From Pseudomonas mosselii (GTDB lineage Bacteria; Pseudomonadota; Gammaproteobacteria; Pseudomonadales; Pseudomonadaceae), in contig NZ_CP081966.1 of assembly GCF_019823065.1 (NCBI RefSeq), positions 1 to 64,000 of the forward strand: 64,000 nucleotides of DNA, in the 5' to 3' direction. The position numbers and the translations under genes were made by a program. Under the pieces are notes generated by a model. The model had not been told where the DNA came from and searched no databases. It worked only from the letters and a program-made list of their open reading frames with translations. This document shows, one piece after another, positions 39,452-47,799 of the stretch. Each line of letters begins with the position of its first letter. The stretch's first letter is position 1.

Positions 39452-41149
39452 TCAGAGGCCAGAATAAGAGCCTCCGACAAAGGGCTTACAAGGGGCAGTG
39501 AAATCCAGCGCTGAGCGATACGAAGACGTCTGGACGTTCATCATGCCGAGCACGGTGTGGAACAGGTTGTCGTGGCTCAGCGGTGACGTGGTTTGAGCTT
39601 TCAAACAACCCACGTTGACCTTTTCGCTCTTCGCGAGCGAGTCAGACATCCAAAGTACCAACGGCACCTTTGTTTGCTCGTCAGGAGCCATCGCGTAAGG
39701 CAGCCCGTGTAGATAGAGCCCACCCTCCCCCAGCGATTCGCCGTGGTCCGAAACGTACATCAGCGCAGTGTCGAACTTGGTGTTGGCCGCCAGGATATCG
39801 ATGAGATTTGCAGTCACATAATCGGTGTAGAGGATTGAGTTGTCGTAGGCATTGACCACCTCCTCCTGCTTACATTTGTCGAGCTCGTTGGTCTCGCACA
39901 CCGGTGCGAATTTCTTGAATTGCGAGGGGTAGCGCTTGTAGTAGGCCGGGCCGTGACTGCCTTTGTAGTGGAGCACCAGGACAGCATCGCCTTCCTGGCG
40001 CTTGATGAAGTCTTGCATCTCCGTGAGCAGCACCCCGTCCTTACACTCCTCGCTGGTGCACAGTTGGGAATCCGCGTGAGAGGCAGCCTTGTGGTTGGGA
40101 ACCCTGTCGCAGACCCCTTTGCACCCCGAGTTGTTGTCAGTCCACATGACACTGATGCCAGCGCGTTGAAGCACGTCGAGCAGCCCTTCTCGGCTCTTGG
40201 CCAAGCCATCTTTGTACTGGGCCTTACCCACGTCCAGGAACATGCATGGCAGCGAGACCGCGGTAGCGGTACCGCAGGAGCTCACGTTCGTGAAGCTAAT
40301 GACATTTCGCTTTTCTAGTTCCGGATTCGTTTCACGGGAGTAGCCGTTGAGGGAGAAGTTGGCGGAGCGAGCGGTCTCTCCTACTGCCAGTACCAGCAGC
40401 CTGGGTTTACGAGCCGCACCCTGTCGATTAACTACCGCATCAGTACCAATGGCCGTCAGCGTTTTAGGTGAGGCCAGCTGACGCTTCAGGTACCCATGGC
40501 CAGCCGCAAACAAGTTGGTAGGTACCAGAATCAGCCGGATCTCCCGATTGTTGCGCAGCAAGGAGGCATACGACTGGTACTGACTCAACGCGATGCCAGA
40601 TAAGGTCAACAGAGCGAGCGACAGAGCAATGAACCTGCTGACCAAAGCTTTGGCCCAAGGCTTGCGCCGGAGGGGAACCCGGGCAATCAGGTAGACGGGC
40701 AACACCCCAACCATTGCGACCCAAAGACCGAGCTTCCAATTCAGCAGCTCGGTTGCCTCAGCGACGTCGGTCTCCACAACGTTGGTGAACATTGTGTAAT
40801 CGATCACGATGCCGTAGGCATTCATGAAGTAACTCGCAAAAGACGCGCTGATCAGTACCAGGCACAGTATGGGTTTGGCCAGCCGCCCCCATGACAGCAA
40901 GCTCAGAACGGTAAACACCCATGCGAATACTATGACTGGGAGGCTAGCCGCTAGCTGCCAGTTCACTTCATCGGTTTTGAATACCAGCTTCCAGAGCACG
41001 TTCCAGAGCTCAGCGTTCGCGAATAGCAGTAACCAAAAAGTCACCAGGCCGATTAGCAAATTAGTACTGATGCCTTTCTGCCGCGCATTGCGAATAGCAA
41101 AGATCCATTTGCTTAACAGGGTGTGAACAATGGATTTGGAAGGTGTCAT
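39452..41149 (-). CDS. eptA: Phosphoethanolamine-lipid A transferase (EptA family)
   Basis: EptA-type enzymes transfer phosphoethanolamine from phosphatidylethanolamine to lipid A, reducing its negative charge and binding of cationic peptides and metals. The 565-residue protein has five membrane helices, then a periplasmic alkaline-phosphatase-like domain with nucleophile T259 (VGETARSANFSLNGY) and zinc ligands in MYVSDHGESLGE and the LYLHGLPYAMAP region. Cysteine pairs (SSCGTATAVSLPCM, NSGCKGVCD) match the conserved disulfides of the MCR/EptA family. The second Met of the frame (ATG) is used as the start. A CzcR/CopR-like box lies about 230 bp upstream. Confidence 0.9.
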   Translation of the reverse strand: MTPSKSIVHTLLSKWIFAIRNARQKGISTNLLIGLVTFWLLLFANAELWNVLWKLVFKTDEVNWQLAASLPVIVFAWVFTVLSLLSWGRLAKPILCLVLISASFASYFMNAYGIVIDYTMFTNVVETDVAEATELLNWKLGLWVAMVGVLPVYLIARVPLRRKPWAKALVSRFIALSLALLTLSGIALSQYQSYASLLRNNREIRLILVPTNLFAAGHGYLKRQLASPKTLTAIGTDAVVNRQGAARKPRLLVLAVGETARSANFSLNGYSRETNPELEKRNVISFTNVSSCGTATAVSLPCMFLDVGKAQYKDGLAKSREGLLDVLQRAGISVMWTDNNSGCKGVCDRVPNHKAASHADSQLCTSEECKDGVLLTEMQDFIKRQEGDAVLVLHYKGSHGPAYYKRYPSQFKKFAPVCETNELDKCKQEEVVNAYDNSILYTDYVTANLIDILAANTKFDTALMYVSDHGESLGEGGLYLHGLPYAMAPDEQTKVPLVLWMSDSLAKSEKVNVGCLKAQTTSPLSHDNLFHTVLGMMNVQTSSYRSALDFTAPCKPFVGGSYSGL

Positions 41150-41639
41150 TATCAAACTCTGGAAGCTGCTTATCCATGGCGGTAGCTATGGAGTTAGCGG
41201 GAGCTACAAGGCAAACCGTCGACAGATGCTGAGCGATTGCGCAATGTGCGGAGCGTCAGAGGCCTTAGGCCCCTAGGCGTTGGGGACGCTTAGTATGTGT
41301 GAGGCATAGGGATAAAAAGAGAAATGAATCTCGCTGAGCGCATTATTTCCGGGACCTGATAACGACACGATGACCTCGGGATTACAATGCTGACAGAAAT
41401 CCAATTACTGCTGTTTTGATTGTCATTGATCACGCTATGATCAAAATTAGGGGGATACTACCCACCAAAAGCAATGCTCCGCTCAGCTAGATAAATTTAA
41501 TTTCACAAACAAAACGGTTTCGTTTTGTCGTAGGCTAATTTTGAACTTTCAATTCAACTTACAAGTCTTTCTCGCGAGCAGAATATTATTTTCAACTTTT
41601 GCTCGTTAATATGTCACCCATCAATGAGGGGCGAATACC
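41150..41639. other. Divergent regulatory region between eptA and the zinc-ribbon gene
   Basis: No gene is seen in 490 bp. It contains a CzcR/CopR-type box (GATTAC-AATGCT-GACAGA, 41380-41397) and an AT-rich stretch from about 41490 to 41620 that could hold the promoter of the plus-strand gene and would suit MvaT/Tur silencing. Confidence 0.5.
41380..41397. promoter_or_regulatory. CzcR/CopR-type box near eptA
   Basis: GATTAC-AATGCT-GACAGA keeps the ATTAC-N6-G spacing of the boxes at 44305 and 63715. An almost identical sequence occurs at 50802 upstream of the LysR gene. Confidence 0.45.
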
Positions 41640-41978
41640 ATGAGCTTTTTCAAAAACATCCTGGGCGGGCACCATGGCCGTGGAAACCACGGTGGAGGCA
41701 AGCACCACAGCGGGGGACATGGGGCCGAGCAATATGATCGCCATGGCCGGCAGCAGGGCTGCGACGGCGGTAATCAGGTGTATGACGGCGGGCGCCCTCC
41801 CACTCCTGCCCCCATCAAAGATCTGCAGGGCTGCAGGCAGTGCCGGACGGCCAACGATCCGTCAGCACGCTTTTGTCTAAACTGCGGAACACCGCTATCG
41901 AGTGGTTGCACCGCCTGCGGCTCGCTGCTGAGTGCAGGAGCAAGATTTTGCAGTCACTGTGGCCAAGCGACGCTCTAA
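41640..41978 (+). CDS. His-rich double zinc-ribbon protein
   Basis: The 112-residue protein combines a Gly/His-rich N-terminus (GGHHGRGNHGGGKHHSGGHG) with four C-x2-C knuckles forming a double zinc ribbon: CRQC, CLNC, CTAC and CSHC. It has no signal peptide, so it is probably a cytoplasmic zinc or nickel buffer. It lies 54 bp upstream of czcD in the same direction, which suggests delivery or storage of Zn for CzcD export; this is inference. Confidence 0.75.
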   Translation: MSFFKNILGGHHGRGNHGGGKHHSGGHGAEQYDRHGRQQGCDGGNQVYDGGRPPTPAPIKDLQGCRQCRTANDPSARFCLNCGTPLSSGCTACGSLLSAGARFCSHCGQATL

Positions 41979-42032
41979 GGCTAGGTAGACAGGAAGGCCA
42001 ACGAGACCACAACCCTGCGCAAGGAGAAATAC

Positions 42033-42938
42033 GTGGGTTCAAATCATGACCATGGCAGCGCTGCAGTACGCGAGGGGCATCAGAAGAAGCTAATCATGGC
42101 GCTCGGCTTGACTGGCAGCTTCATGATTGCAGAAGTGATCGGTGCGTGGATTACCGGCAGCCTGGCGCTGCTGTCGGACGCATCTCACATGTTCACAGAT
42201 ACTGCCGCCTTGGCGATCTCACTGATTGCACTTCAGATAGCCAAGCGGCCGGCGGATCAGAAAAGAACCTTCGGCTATGCGCGCCTGGAAATTCTGGCTT
42301 CGACGTTCAACGCCGTGCTGCTCTTCCTGGTGGCGATGTACATCTTGTATGAGGCCTACCAGCGCTTCTTCATGCCGGCGGAGATCGCTACCGGAGCGAT
42401 GATGTGGATCGCAATCGCCGGCCTGATCATCAACCTAATTTCGATGCGCCTTCTGGCATCTGCGAGCAACGAAAGCCTCAACGTCAAAGGAGCCTACCTC
42501 GAAGTTTGGAGCGACATGCTCGGCTCGCTTGGCGTAATCATCGCGGCACTTATCATCCGCTTCACCGGCTGGACCTGGGTCGACACGATTGTCGCTGTGG
42601 CGATCGGCCTTTGGGTTCTGCCGCGGACGTGGCAGTTGCTTCGCGAAAGCCTGGGGATCCTCATGGAGGGTGTCCCGAGGGGGCTCGACGTTACGGCAAT
42701 CGAGGCCACCATCCTCGGAGTAGATGGCGTGACGGACGTTCATGACTTGCACGTGTGGGCTGTCAGCAGTGGCAGTAACGTGATGACGTCGCACGTAGTG
42801 GTTCGGGATTCTGCAGATGGGGATGCTGTGTTGGCGGCCGTCGTGGATGCTGTCAGCGATGCATTCGAAATCCATCACTGCACCATCCAGATCGAGCGGG
42901 CAGCTTTCCACGAGAGCGTTCCCTCACCCTCGCACTGA
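42033..42938 (+). CDS. czcD: Cation diffusion facilitator CzcD
   Basis: CzcD exports Zn(II), Cd(II) and Co(II) from the cytoplasm in exchange for protons. The 301-residue protein has a short His-containing N-terminus (NHDHG), six membrane helices with the metal-site residues SDASHMFTD in TM2 and EVWSDMLGSLGV in TM5, and a cytoplasmic C-terminal domain with HDLHVWAVSSG. The GTG start at 42033 follows AAGGAGAAATAC. It closely fits the Zn-CDF subgroup. Confidence 0.93.
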   Translation: MGSNHDHGSAAVREGHQKKLIMALGLTGSFMIAEVIGAWITGSLALLSDASHMFTDTAALAISLIALQIAKRPADQKRTFGYARLEILASTFNAVLLFLVAMYILYEAYQRFFMPAEIATGAMMWIAIAGLIINLISMRLLASASNESLNVKGAYLEVWSDMLGSLGVIIAALIIRFTGWTWVDTIVAVAIGLWVLPRTWQLLRESLGILMEGVPRGLDVTAIEATILGVDGVTDVHDLHVWAVSSGSNVMTSHVVVRDSADGDAVLAAVVDAVSDAFEIHHCTIQIERAAFHESVPSPSH

Positions 42939-42963
42939 CCGATCGGTAAACACCATGCAAACA

Positions 42964-42989
42964 CATCACCCTCCTGGCTGAGGGTGATG
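42964..42989 (+). terminator. Hairpin after czcD
   Basis: CATCACCCT/AGGGTGATG with an 8-base loop lies 26 bp after the czcD stop. The following TTGC is a poor T-run, so termination may be inefficient. Confidence 0.45.
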
Positions 42990-43095
42990 TTGCAAAAAAA
43001 ATGCGGTGAGGGATGCCGTAAACGGCAGGAGCGCTTCAAGGGGGTTGGTGAATGGCTTCGCCTGCCCTCGTCAACAACCTCCAGAAGGCTCAGCG

Positions 43096-43446
43096 ATGGC
43101 CTGGATCATCACGAAGTACCTACTCACTGCCGGTATAGTGATTCTCGTGTCAGAGCTGGCGAAACGCAGCGACAAGCTGGGCGGCTTGGTCGCCGCCCTA
43201 CCCTTGGTCACGGTCGTGACGTTGGTCTGGCTCTATTTAGAGAACCAGAGCATGGAGAAGATCTCCAACCATGCTTGGTACACGTTCTGGTACGTGCTTC
43301 CGACCCTACCGATGTTTATTGCTTTTCCATTGCTGCTACCTAAGCTCGGCTTTTGGCCGACACTGATCAGCAGCATCCTCATCACAATGGCCAGCTTCGG
43401 AGGCTTCGCCATACTGCTGCGCCGGTTCGGCATTGAGCTTCTATGA
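43096..43446 (+). CDS. DUF3147 membrane protein
   Basis: The 116-residue protein consists mainly of four hydrophobic helices with the DUF3147 block ELAKRSDKLGGLVAALPLVT near the N-terminus. The function is unknown. The ATG at 43096 follows AGAAGG; an open extension of 30 codons upstream lacks support. It lies between czcD and the convergent DUF2790 gene. Confidence 0.75.
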   Translation: MAWIITKYLLTAGIVILVSELAKRSDKLGGLVAALPLVTVVTLVWLYLENQSMEKISNHAWYTFWYVLPTLPMFIAFPLLLPKLGFWPTLISSILITMASFGGFAILLRRFGIELL

Positions 43447-43478
43447 TCCGGTGGCCGCAGGGATCATCTTGATGAGTC

Positions 43479-43805
43479 TTAACGGCTATTAACACACTCG
43501 CCCTTCACCAGGTAGCGAACCATGTGCAGTTCGCCTTTCGAGTCTTCGTAGGTCATCATGCTTCTTACATTACCGCAGTACCGCACACTGGGTGATACAT
43601 ACACCAACTTACCAACGTCCAGGTCCATGCCATAGGCGTAGTCTTCTAGTTGAGGCATGGGCTTTTTTACGCGTTGAGCATAATCCGCTGTAGCCTCTCT
43701 AGCAGTACGCTCGATGCGTTTATTGATCTCCATACCGCTTTGGGCATTGGCTGTTAGTGATGTAAAGAGCAAAAACACGGCGATCGCTGATACAGTAGTG
43801 TTCAT
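43479..43805 (-). CDS. Exported DUF2790 protein, paralogue 2
   Basis: The 108-residue protein has a signal peptide cut after TANA, a helical segment, then the DUF2790 core PQLEDYAYGMDLDVGKLV, a Cys (RYCGNV), MTYEDSKGELHMVRYLV and a final Cys (GECVNSR). It lacks the EGG motif of the paralogue at 13366. AAGGGACTTCTT precedes the ATG, directly downstream of an intrinsic terminator in the leader. A CzcR-type box lies about 210 bp upstream, so zinc control through CzcRS is likely. Confidence 0.83.
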   Translation of the reverse strand: MNTTVSAIAVFLLFTSLTANAQSGMEINKRIERTAREATADYAQRVKKPMPQLEDYAYGMDLDVGKLVYVSPSVRYCGNVRSMMTYEDSKGELHMVRYLVKGECVNSR

Positions 43806-43819
43806 AAGAAGTCCCTTAA

Positions 43820-43845
43820 TAAAAAAGCGCCCGTAGGGGGGCGCT
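43820..43845 (-). terminator. Intrinsic terminator in the leader of the DUF2790 gene
   Basis: On the minus strand AGCGCCC-CCCTAC-GGGCGCT is followed by TTTTTTATT and then, within 10 bp, by the ribosome-binding site of the DUF2790 gene. A terminator here is unusual: it must either end a short upstream RNA or attenuate the gene. Confidence 0.75.
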
Positions 43846-43985
43846 AAAATTCACCTACCAAAGGAGCGTATGGTTTACAGGTGAATGCACTGGCGCGAAC
43901 AACTGCTCGGTGCTCTTGCCAAGCTGCTTTGAAATGAGACAATTTCCAAAGCAGCGATGCCTCTTCCGCTGCCCTTAAACTAGCA
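43826..43985 (-). ncRNA. Candidate small RNA or attenuated leader
   Basis: A minus-strand transcript from a promoter beside the CzcR-type box at 44014 would run about 150 nt to the terminator at 43820-43845. It contains a second strong hairpin (GCTGCTTTG at 43923-43931 pairing with CAAAGCAGC at 43947-43955) and no good open frame. It could be a metal-regulated small RNA or the regulated leader of the DUF2790 gene. The start point is inferred. Confidence 0.4.
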
Positions 43986-44013
43986 AAGGAGGCTAACACC
44001 AAGATGATCGGGC

Positions 44014-44031
44014 AATTACAATTTGGACATG
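44014..44031. promoter_or_regulatory. CzcR-type box
   Basis: AATTAC-AATTTG-GACATG matches the left half-site and core of the boxes at 47386 and 63715. Further ATTGTAAG-like half-sites follow up to 44048. Confidence 0.5.
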
Positions 44032-44304
44032 TAATAGATTGTAAGATAATTATTCGAGAGAATATCGAGCCGCCACGTGAACTAATTTGCAGAAAGGCGC
44101 TGCGGTTTGCGGCCGTGCATGGGGTCTGCCTGCGTGGCGCCCTCGATCCAAGGCCAGTACCAGTCCTTGCAAGCTAACGACCGAAATGCTGCCTGTCCTG
44201 GCCGATTCCACCTGCCAGGCGAATCTGTCATACACCGCCGCAGGCCCCAGAATCCGCTATGCTTAGGGGTGGAGCCTGCATGACTGTCAGAAATCTTGCG
44301 GCTA

Positions 44305-44322
44305 CATTACAAATTTGTAGGA
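44305..44322. promoter_or_regulatory. CzcR-type box upstream of czcR
   Basis: CATTAC-AAATTT-GTAGGA contains the palindrome TACAAATTTGTA. It lies 173 bp upstream of czcR and would allow autoregulation. Confidence 0.55.
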
Positions 44323-44494
44323 TTTCGCCGCGGCCAGCTTCTTCGCGTTAAGATTCAAGCGTCCTCAGGTGACCCGGCGTATGGACAGAGGTAGCGACTA
44401 CCACATGCCATACCCTCAGCCAAACTTTCGAACAGCCTGCAACCATAATCTTGGCGGATTAGGCCAACTCCTTCCTCACACCTTGAGATAAGTT

Positions 44495-45169
44495 ATGCGC
44501 GTTCTAGTTGTGGAAGACGAAATTAAAACTGCCGAATATCTTCAGCAGGGCCTATCCGAAAGCGGGTATGTCGTAGATATCGTGCACAACGGTGTAGATG
44601 CTCTGCACTTGTTCAACACTAATGTCTATTCGTTGGTCCTCCTGGACGTGAACCTCCCGGGTATCGACGGCTGGGACCTGCTGGAAACCATCCGTAAGAC
44701 CAGCCGGGTCCGCATCATCATGCTGACCGCCCGCGGACGCATCAATGACAAGCTCAAGGGCTTGGACGGCGGCGCGGATGACTACCTTGTGAAGCCATTC
44801 GAATTCCCTGAGCTGCTTGCTCGCATCCGTTCGCTGCAACGCCGTGGTGATGAGTTAGTCGAGAAGAGCTCGCTGAAAATTGCCGATCTGGAACTCGACT
44901 CCGTCCGCCATCGCGTCTTCCGCGGTGGCACACGCATCGATCTCACCACCAAGGAATTTGCGCTTCTGCACCTGCTCATGAGCCGAACGGGCGAAGCGCT
45001 GACTCGCTCTCAGATCATCTCGTTGGTCTGGGATATGAATTTCGATTGCGACACCAATGTCATCGATGTAGCCATCCGGCGCTTGCGCTCGAAGATCGAT
45101 GACCCGTTTGAAACCAAGCTCATTCACACGCTTCGTGGCGTTGGGTACGTTTTTGAGGAACGCGCATGA
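44495..45169 (+). CDS. czcR: Metal response regulator CzcR
   Basis: A 224-residue OmpR-family regulator: acidic pocket E7-D8, phosphoacceptor D51 ([10 protein letters not shown]), conserved Lys in [10 protein letters not shown] and a winged-helix domain ending [10 protein letters not shown]. It is the Zn/Cd/Co-responsive partner of CzcS and the probable activator of czcCBA through the ATTAC-N6-GTAA boxes in the window. It is clearly related to CopR at 18987. It overlaps czcS by 4 bp. Confidence 0.92.
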   Translation: MRVLVVEDEIKTAEYLQQGLSESGYVVDIVHNGVDALHLFNTNVYSLVLLDVNLPGIDGWDLLETIRKTSRVRIIMLTARGRINDKLKGLDGGADDYLVKPFEFPELLARIRSLQRRGDELVEKSSLKIADLELDSVRHRVFRGGTRIDLTTKEFALLHLLMSRTGEALTRSQIISLVWDMNFDCDTNVIDVAIRRLRSKIDDPFETKLIHTLRGVGYVFEERA

Positions 45170-46584
45170 GGCCATTCAGCCTGGCTGCAAAGCTGGGGTT
45201 AAAAGTTGGGTTGATGAGCGCAGCGTTGCTGCTTCTGTTCGCCACCTTTGGCTATCTGATGGTAGGCAAGGCTCTGGAAAGAAATGCCAGAGCAGACCTG
45301 GAAGTAAAGATGGCGGGGATGGCTCACAACCTGTCCACCATCCCGGACATCTCCGGCGTCAACGCGGATGCGCATCAGCTTGTCGATTTGGTCATGGGCC
45401 ACAACAACCTGTATGTGAGCATATTCGATACCTCACAGAATCAGACTCCCCTGCTCTCGATTGGCTCGAAACAGGTCAATCTGGAGGTGCACAAGTTTCA
45501 GCCGGCGGCCCAGCCCAAAGAGCACGAATGGCGTGATACGCAGGACCGTCCTCTGCTGAGTGCTTCTCGAATCATGCGTTTGGGCGATGGAACAGAGGTC
45601 AGCGTCTATATGACCATGGACCAGTCATCCAGTGAGGCGCTGCTCGATGCGTTGCTGACCTGGGCCTTGATGATGTCCCCCGTCATCCTCGCACTGATCT
45701 TGGCCATTGGCTGGTGGACTGTGCGCAGAGGCCTGCTACCACTGACCAAGTTCCTCAAGATCGCCTCGAAAATCTCAACCGAGAGCCTCGACCATCGCCT
45801 TCCAACTGATGGGATGCCGGCAGAACTCAAAATGCTCGCCGACGGCATCAACATCATGCTGGCTCGCCTGGATGATGGGGTTCAGCAGCTCTCGCAGTTT
45901 TCTGACGACCTTGCTCACGAACTTCGAGCACCGCTTTCCAACCTGATGGGCAAGGCCCAGGTTGCCTTGACCAGAGAACGATCGCTTTCCGAGTACCGGG
46001 AGGTTCTGGAGTCGTGCACAGAAGAGCTGGACCGCATGAGCCGCATGGTTTCCGACATGCTGTTCTTGGCCCAGGTCAGTCATCCAGCATCAATGGTGGA
46101 GTTCGAATCCGTCTCCTTGGTCGACGAGGTTCAGCGAGTGTGCGAGCTCTTCAGCATTTCAGCAGAAGAAGGCGAGATTCAGCTGCAGATCTCCGGCAGT
46201 GATGACGTGGTGCGCGGGAATCGCCTGATGGTTCAACGTGCCGTCTCGAATCTGGTCTCGAACGCGATCCGTTACTGCCCTCGCGGCCGCACGGTCTACG
46301 TTAAGGTGCAGCATAGTGCGAGCGGTACGACGTTGAGTGTCGGCAACCCCGGCCGTGGTATTGCCAAGGAACACCACGCGCACTTGTTTGAGCGGTTCTA
46401 CCGTGTGGACAAGAGCCGAGCACGGAGCGAAGGCGGTACCGGTCTTGGCTTGGCCATTGTGCAGTCGATCATGAGTCTGCACCAGGGATCGGCGAGCGTG
46501 GAGGTGACCGAAGAAAACTTCACCTGGTTCCACCTTCACTTTCCGGAAGCCCAGCAAATGCAGCCGGCAATGACCGCCGCTTAA
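45166..46584 (+). CDS. czcS: Metal sensor histidine kinase CzcS
   Basis: The 472-residue membrane kinase senses periplasmic Zn, Cd or Co and phosphorylates CzcR. It has membrane segments at about 14-33 and 165-185 around a periplasmic domain, a HAMP domain, HisKA box DLAHELRAP with H251, and a HATPase domain with [15 protein letters not shown] and [12 protein letters not shown]. It belongs to the heavy-metal sensor kinase family with CopS. The ATG overlaps the czcR stop. Confidence 0.92.
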   Translation: MRPFSLAAKLGLKVGLMSAALLLLFATFGYLMVGKALERNARADLEVKMAGMAHNLSTIPDISGVNADAHQLVDLVMGHNNLYVSIFDTSQNQTPLLSIGSKQVNLEVHKFQPAAQPKEHEWRDTQDRPLLSASRIMRLGDGTEVSVYMTMDQSSSEALLDALLTWALMMSPVILALILAIGWWTVRRGLLPLTKFLKIASKISTESLDHRLPTDGMPAELKMLADGINIMLARLDDGVQQLSQFSDDLAHELRAPLSNLMGKAQVALTRERSLSEYREVLESCTEELDRMSRMVSDMLFLAQVSHPASMVEFESVSLVDEVQRVCELFSISAEEGEIQLQISGSDDVVRGNRLMVQRAVSNLVSNAIRYCPRGRTVYVKVQHSASGTTLSVGNPGRGIAKEHHAHLFERFYRVDKSRARSEGGTGLGLAIVQSIMSLHQGSASVEVTEENFTWFHLHFPEAQQMQPAMTAA

Positions 46585-46602
46585 ATTGCGCAGACACGAT
46601 TA

Positions 46603-46626
46603 GGCCCGTCAATCGACGGGCCTTTT
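46603..46626 (+). terminator. Terminator of czcRS
   Basis: GGCCCGTC-AATC-GACGGGCC followed by TTTTG lies 19 bp after the czcS stop. Confidence 0.88.
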
Positions 46627-46641
46627 GTTTGCCTCAATGCA

Positions 46642-47229
46642 TCAGTGCCGAAGGACCACAGGGTCCATGGGCGACCGCAGAATCACCGACTTAATAATCT
46701 TCTGTTCGTCAGGATTGGCGTTTTTCCACAGGTGTGAGAAGTACTGAGCATTCACTTTCTCTTGAGCACTTACGCTGCCGGCGGCATCGATCAGGCGCAT
46801 GGTCGAGTAGACACAGATCAGCGCCAGAATGAAGAACGCCGTGGCGACCACCATCACATAACGCTTGGCCAGCACCGGTGCCCGCTTGAGCTCCTGGATA
46901 GAGGCGTCCGCCGCCTTTGTCGCTGCTGTAAGCTCCGAGATCAGTGGCTGGATGGCGGTGTCGACTCCGCGGCATGCAGCTGAATACGCTGATGCAGCGG
47001 CGCGCAAGGCAACCTCCTCCGCGTTCGACCAAGCCTTCTCCGCCTTTCGCACCTCCTCCTGAATCTGCCGGCCGACAGCGTCCACCTGCTCCACCAGTTC
47101 GTTCGACCTCTCCAGAACAGCGCTGGAGGTGCGCGTCTGCGAGGTCAGCTCATCGAGCTGGACAGTGAGTTTTTCAGTGCAGCGGCGAAAGTCACCGATA
47201 GCAACTGCCCAGGGCTCTATGTCATTCAT
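46642..47229 (-). CDS. Hypothetical coiled-coil membrane protein
   Basis: The 195-residue protein has a long N-terminal helical part with coiled-coil character (about 15-120, rich in Glu, Ala and Gln), one membrane helix (about 125-147, VMVVATAFFILALICVYSTM) and a C-terminal tail with HLWKNANPDEQKIIKSV. I recognise no family; mobilisation-type proteins can have this layout but no relaxase is nearby. A CzcR-type box lies about 50 bp upstream of the ATG, which suggests metal regulation. Confidence 0.7.
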   Translation of the reverse strand: MNDIEPWAVAIGDFRRCTEKLTVQLDELTSQTRTSSAVLERSNELVEQVDAVGRQIQEEVRKAEKAWSNAEEVALRAAASAYSAACRGVDTAIQPLISELTAATKAADASIQELKRAPVLAKRYVMVVATAFFILALICVYSTMRLIDAAGSVSAQEKVNAQYFSHLWKNANPDEQKIIKSVILRSPMDPVVLRH

Positions 47230-47277
47230 GGCTATCTCCTAGGGCGGCCAACAACGCCGCGCTGAATTAACGCGCTA

Positions 47278-47295
47278 GATATCAAAATTGTAATT
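47278..47295 (-). promoter_or_regulatory. CzcR-type box upstream of the coiled-coil gene
   Basis: On the minus strand AATTAC-AATTTT-GATATC shares the ATTACAATT core with the boxes at 47386 and 63715. Confidence 0.45.
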
Positions 47296-47385
47296 TAAGA
47301 GAAAATTCGAAGTCGCCCTCGACAGTGCCGAGATAGACATGATCCTTCCAGATTTGAAGATTTAACGCATCCTATCTGCAGCCAA

Positions 47386-47403
47386 AATTACGGAATTGTA
47401 ATT
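47386..47403 (+). promoter_or_regulatory. CzcR-type box (perfect dyad)
   Basis: AATTAC-GGAATT-GTAATT is a perfect 6-6-6 dyad; its complement AATTACAATTCCGTAA is identical to the sequence upstream of czcC at 63715. It precedes the PtrA-like gene at 47496. Confidence 0.65.
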
Positions 47404-47495
47404 ATTGACTCACCTTGTCGTTAGCTTCGCGTTCCTAAACTACAAACCAACAAAGGCCGCTAATCAGGTTGGCCTAGTATGAACCGAGGTTCACA

Positions 47496-47717
47496 ATGAA
47501 ATTTGTCAAATCTATCGCTATTGGCAGCCTGCTGCTGGGTCTCATGGGTACCGCTTACGCTGAAGGCGGCTTCGAGCGAACGAAACAGTTCAACGAGAAC
47601 TTCCGAACCGAACAGGCTCGCCTATGGAGCGATGACTCTTCGGACCAGAACAAACAACAAGTCGCTCAAGAGCAAAAGAAAGAAAGCAAGGATGGTAAGG
47701 AACAAGCCGACAATTAA
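47496..47717 (+). CDS. Small exported PtrA-like protein
   Basis: The 73-residue protein has a signal peptide ending TAYA, the mature start EGGFERTKQFNENFRTEQ similar to PtrA-like proteins, and a polar Lys/Gln/Glu-rich C-terminus without metal-binding cysteines. A ribosome-binding site (GAGG) and an upstream CzcR-type dyad support expression under zinc. It is the third EGG-motif protein in the island and the only one in the czc half. Confidence 0.72.
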   Translation: MKFVKSIAIGSLLLGLMGTAYAEGGFERTKQFNENFRTEQARLWSDDSSDQNKQQVAQEQKKESKDGKEQADN

Positions 47718-47762
47718 TCGGCGGTTAAATAGGACTTCAAATGACGAAAGAAATCGACAAAA

Positions 47763-47788
47763 AAGCCAGGGTAAAACCTGGCTTTTTT
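47763..47788. terminator. Bidirectional terminator
   Basis: AAGCCAGG-GTAAAA-CCTGGCTT with As before and Ts after lies between the convergent PtrA-like gene and the glycosyltransferase operon. Confidence 0.88.
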
Positions 47789-47799
47789 GTGCTTGGAAT

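Larger units (their letters stand above)
43986..44494. other. Regulatory region upstream of czcR
   Basis: I see no convincing gene. A 57-codon plus-strand frame from 44004 has AAAGGAGG upstream but overlaps a CzcR-type box. Two boxes, at 44014 and 44305, are the main content, so this region probably controls czcRS and the minus-strand leader. Confidence 0.45.

Noticed and set aside
44004..44177. 57-codon frame behind AAAGGAGG
   Set aside because: It overlaps a CzcR-type box and is compositionally poor; spacing of the ribosome-binding site is long (11 bp).
44521..44540. Resemblance of AATTAAAACTG in czcR to the repeat at 13.1 kb
   Set aside because: It lies in the conserved coding start of czcR and lacks the rest of the repeat; chance.
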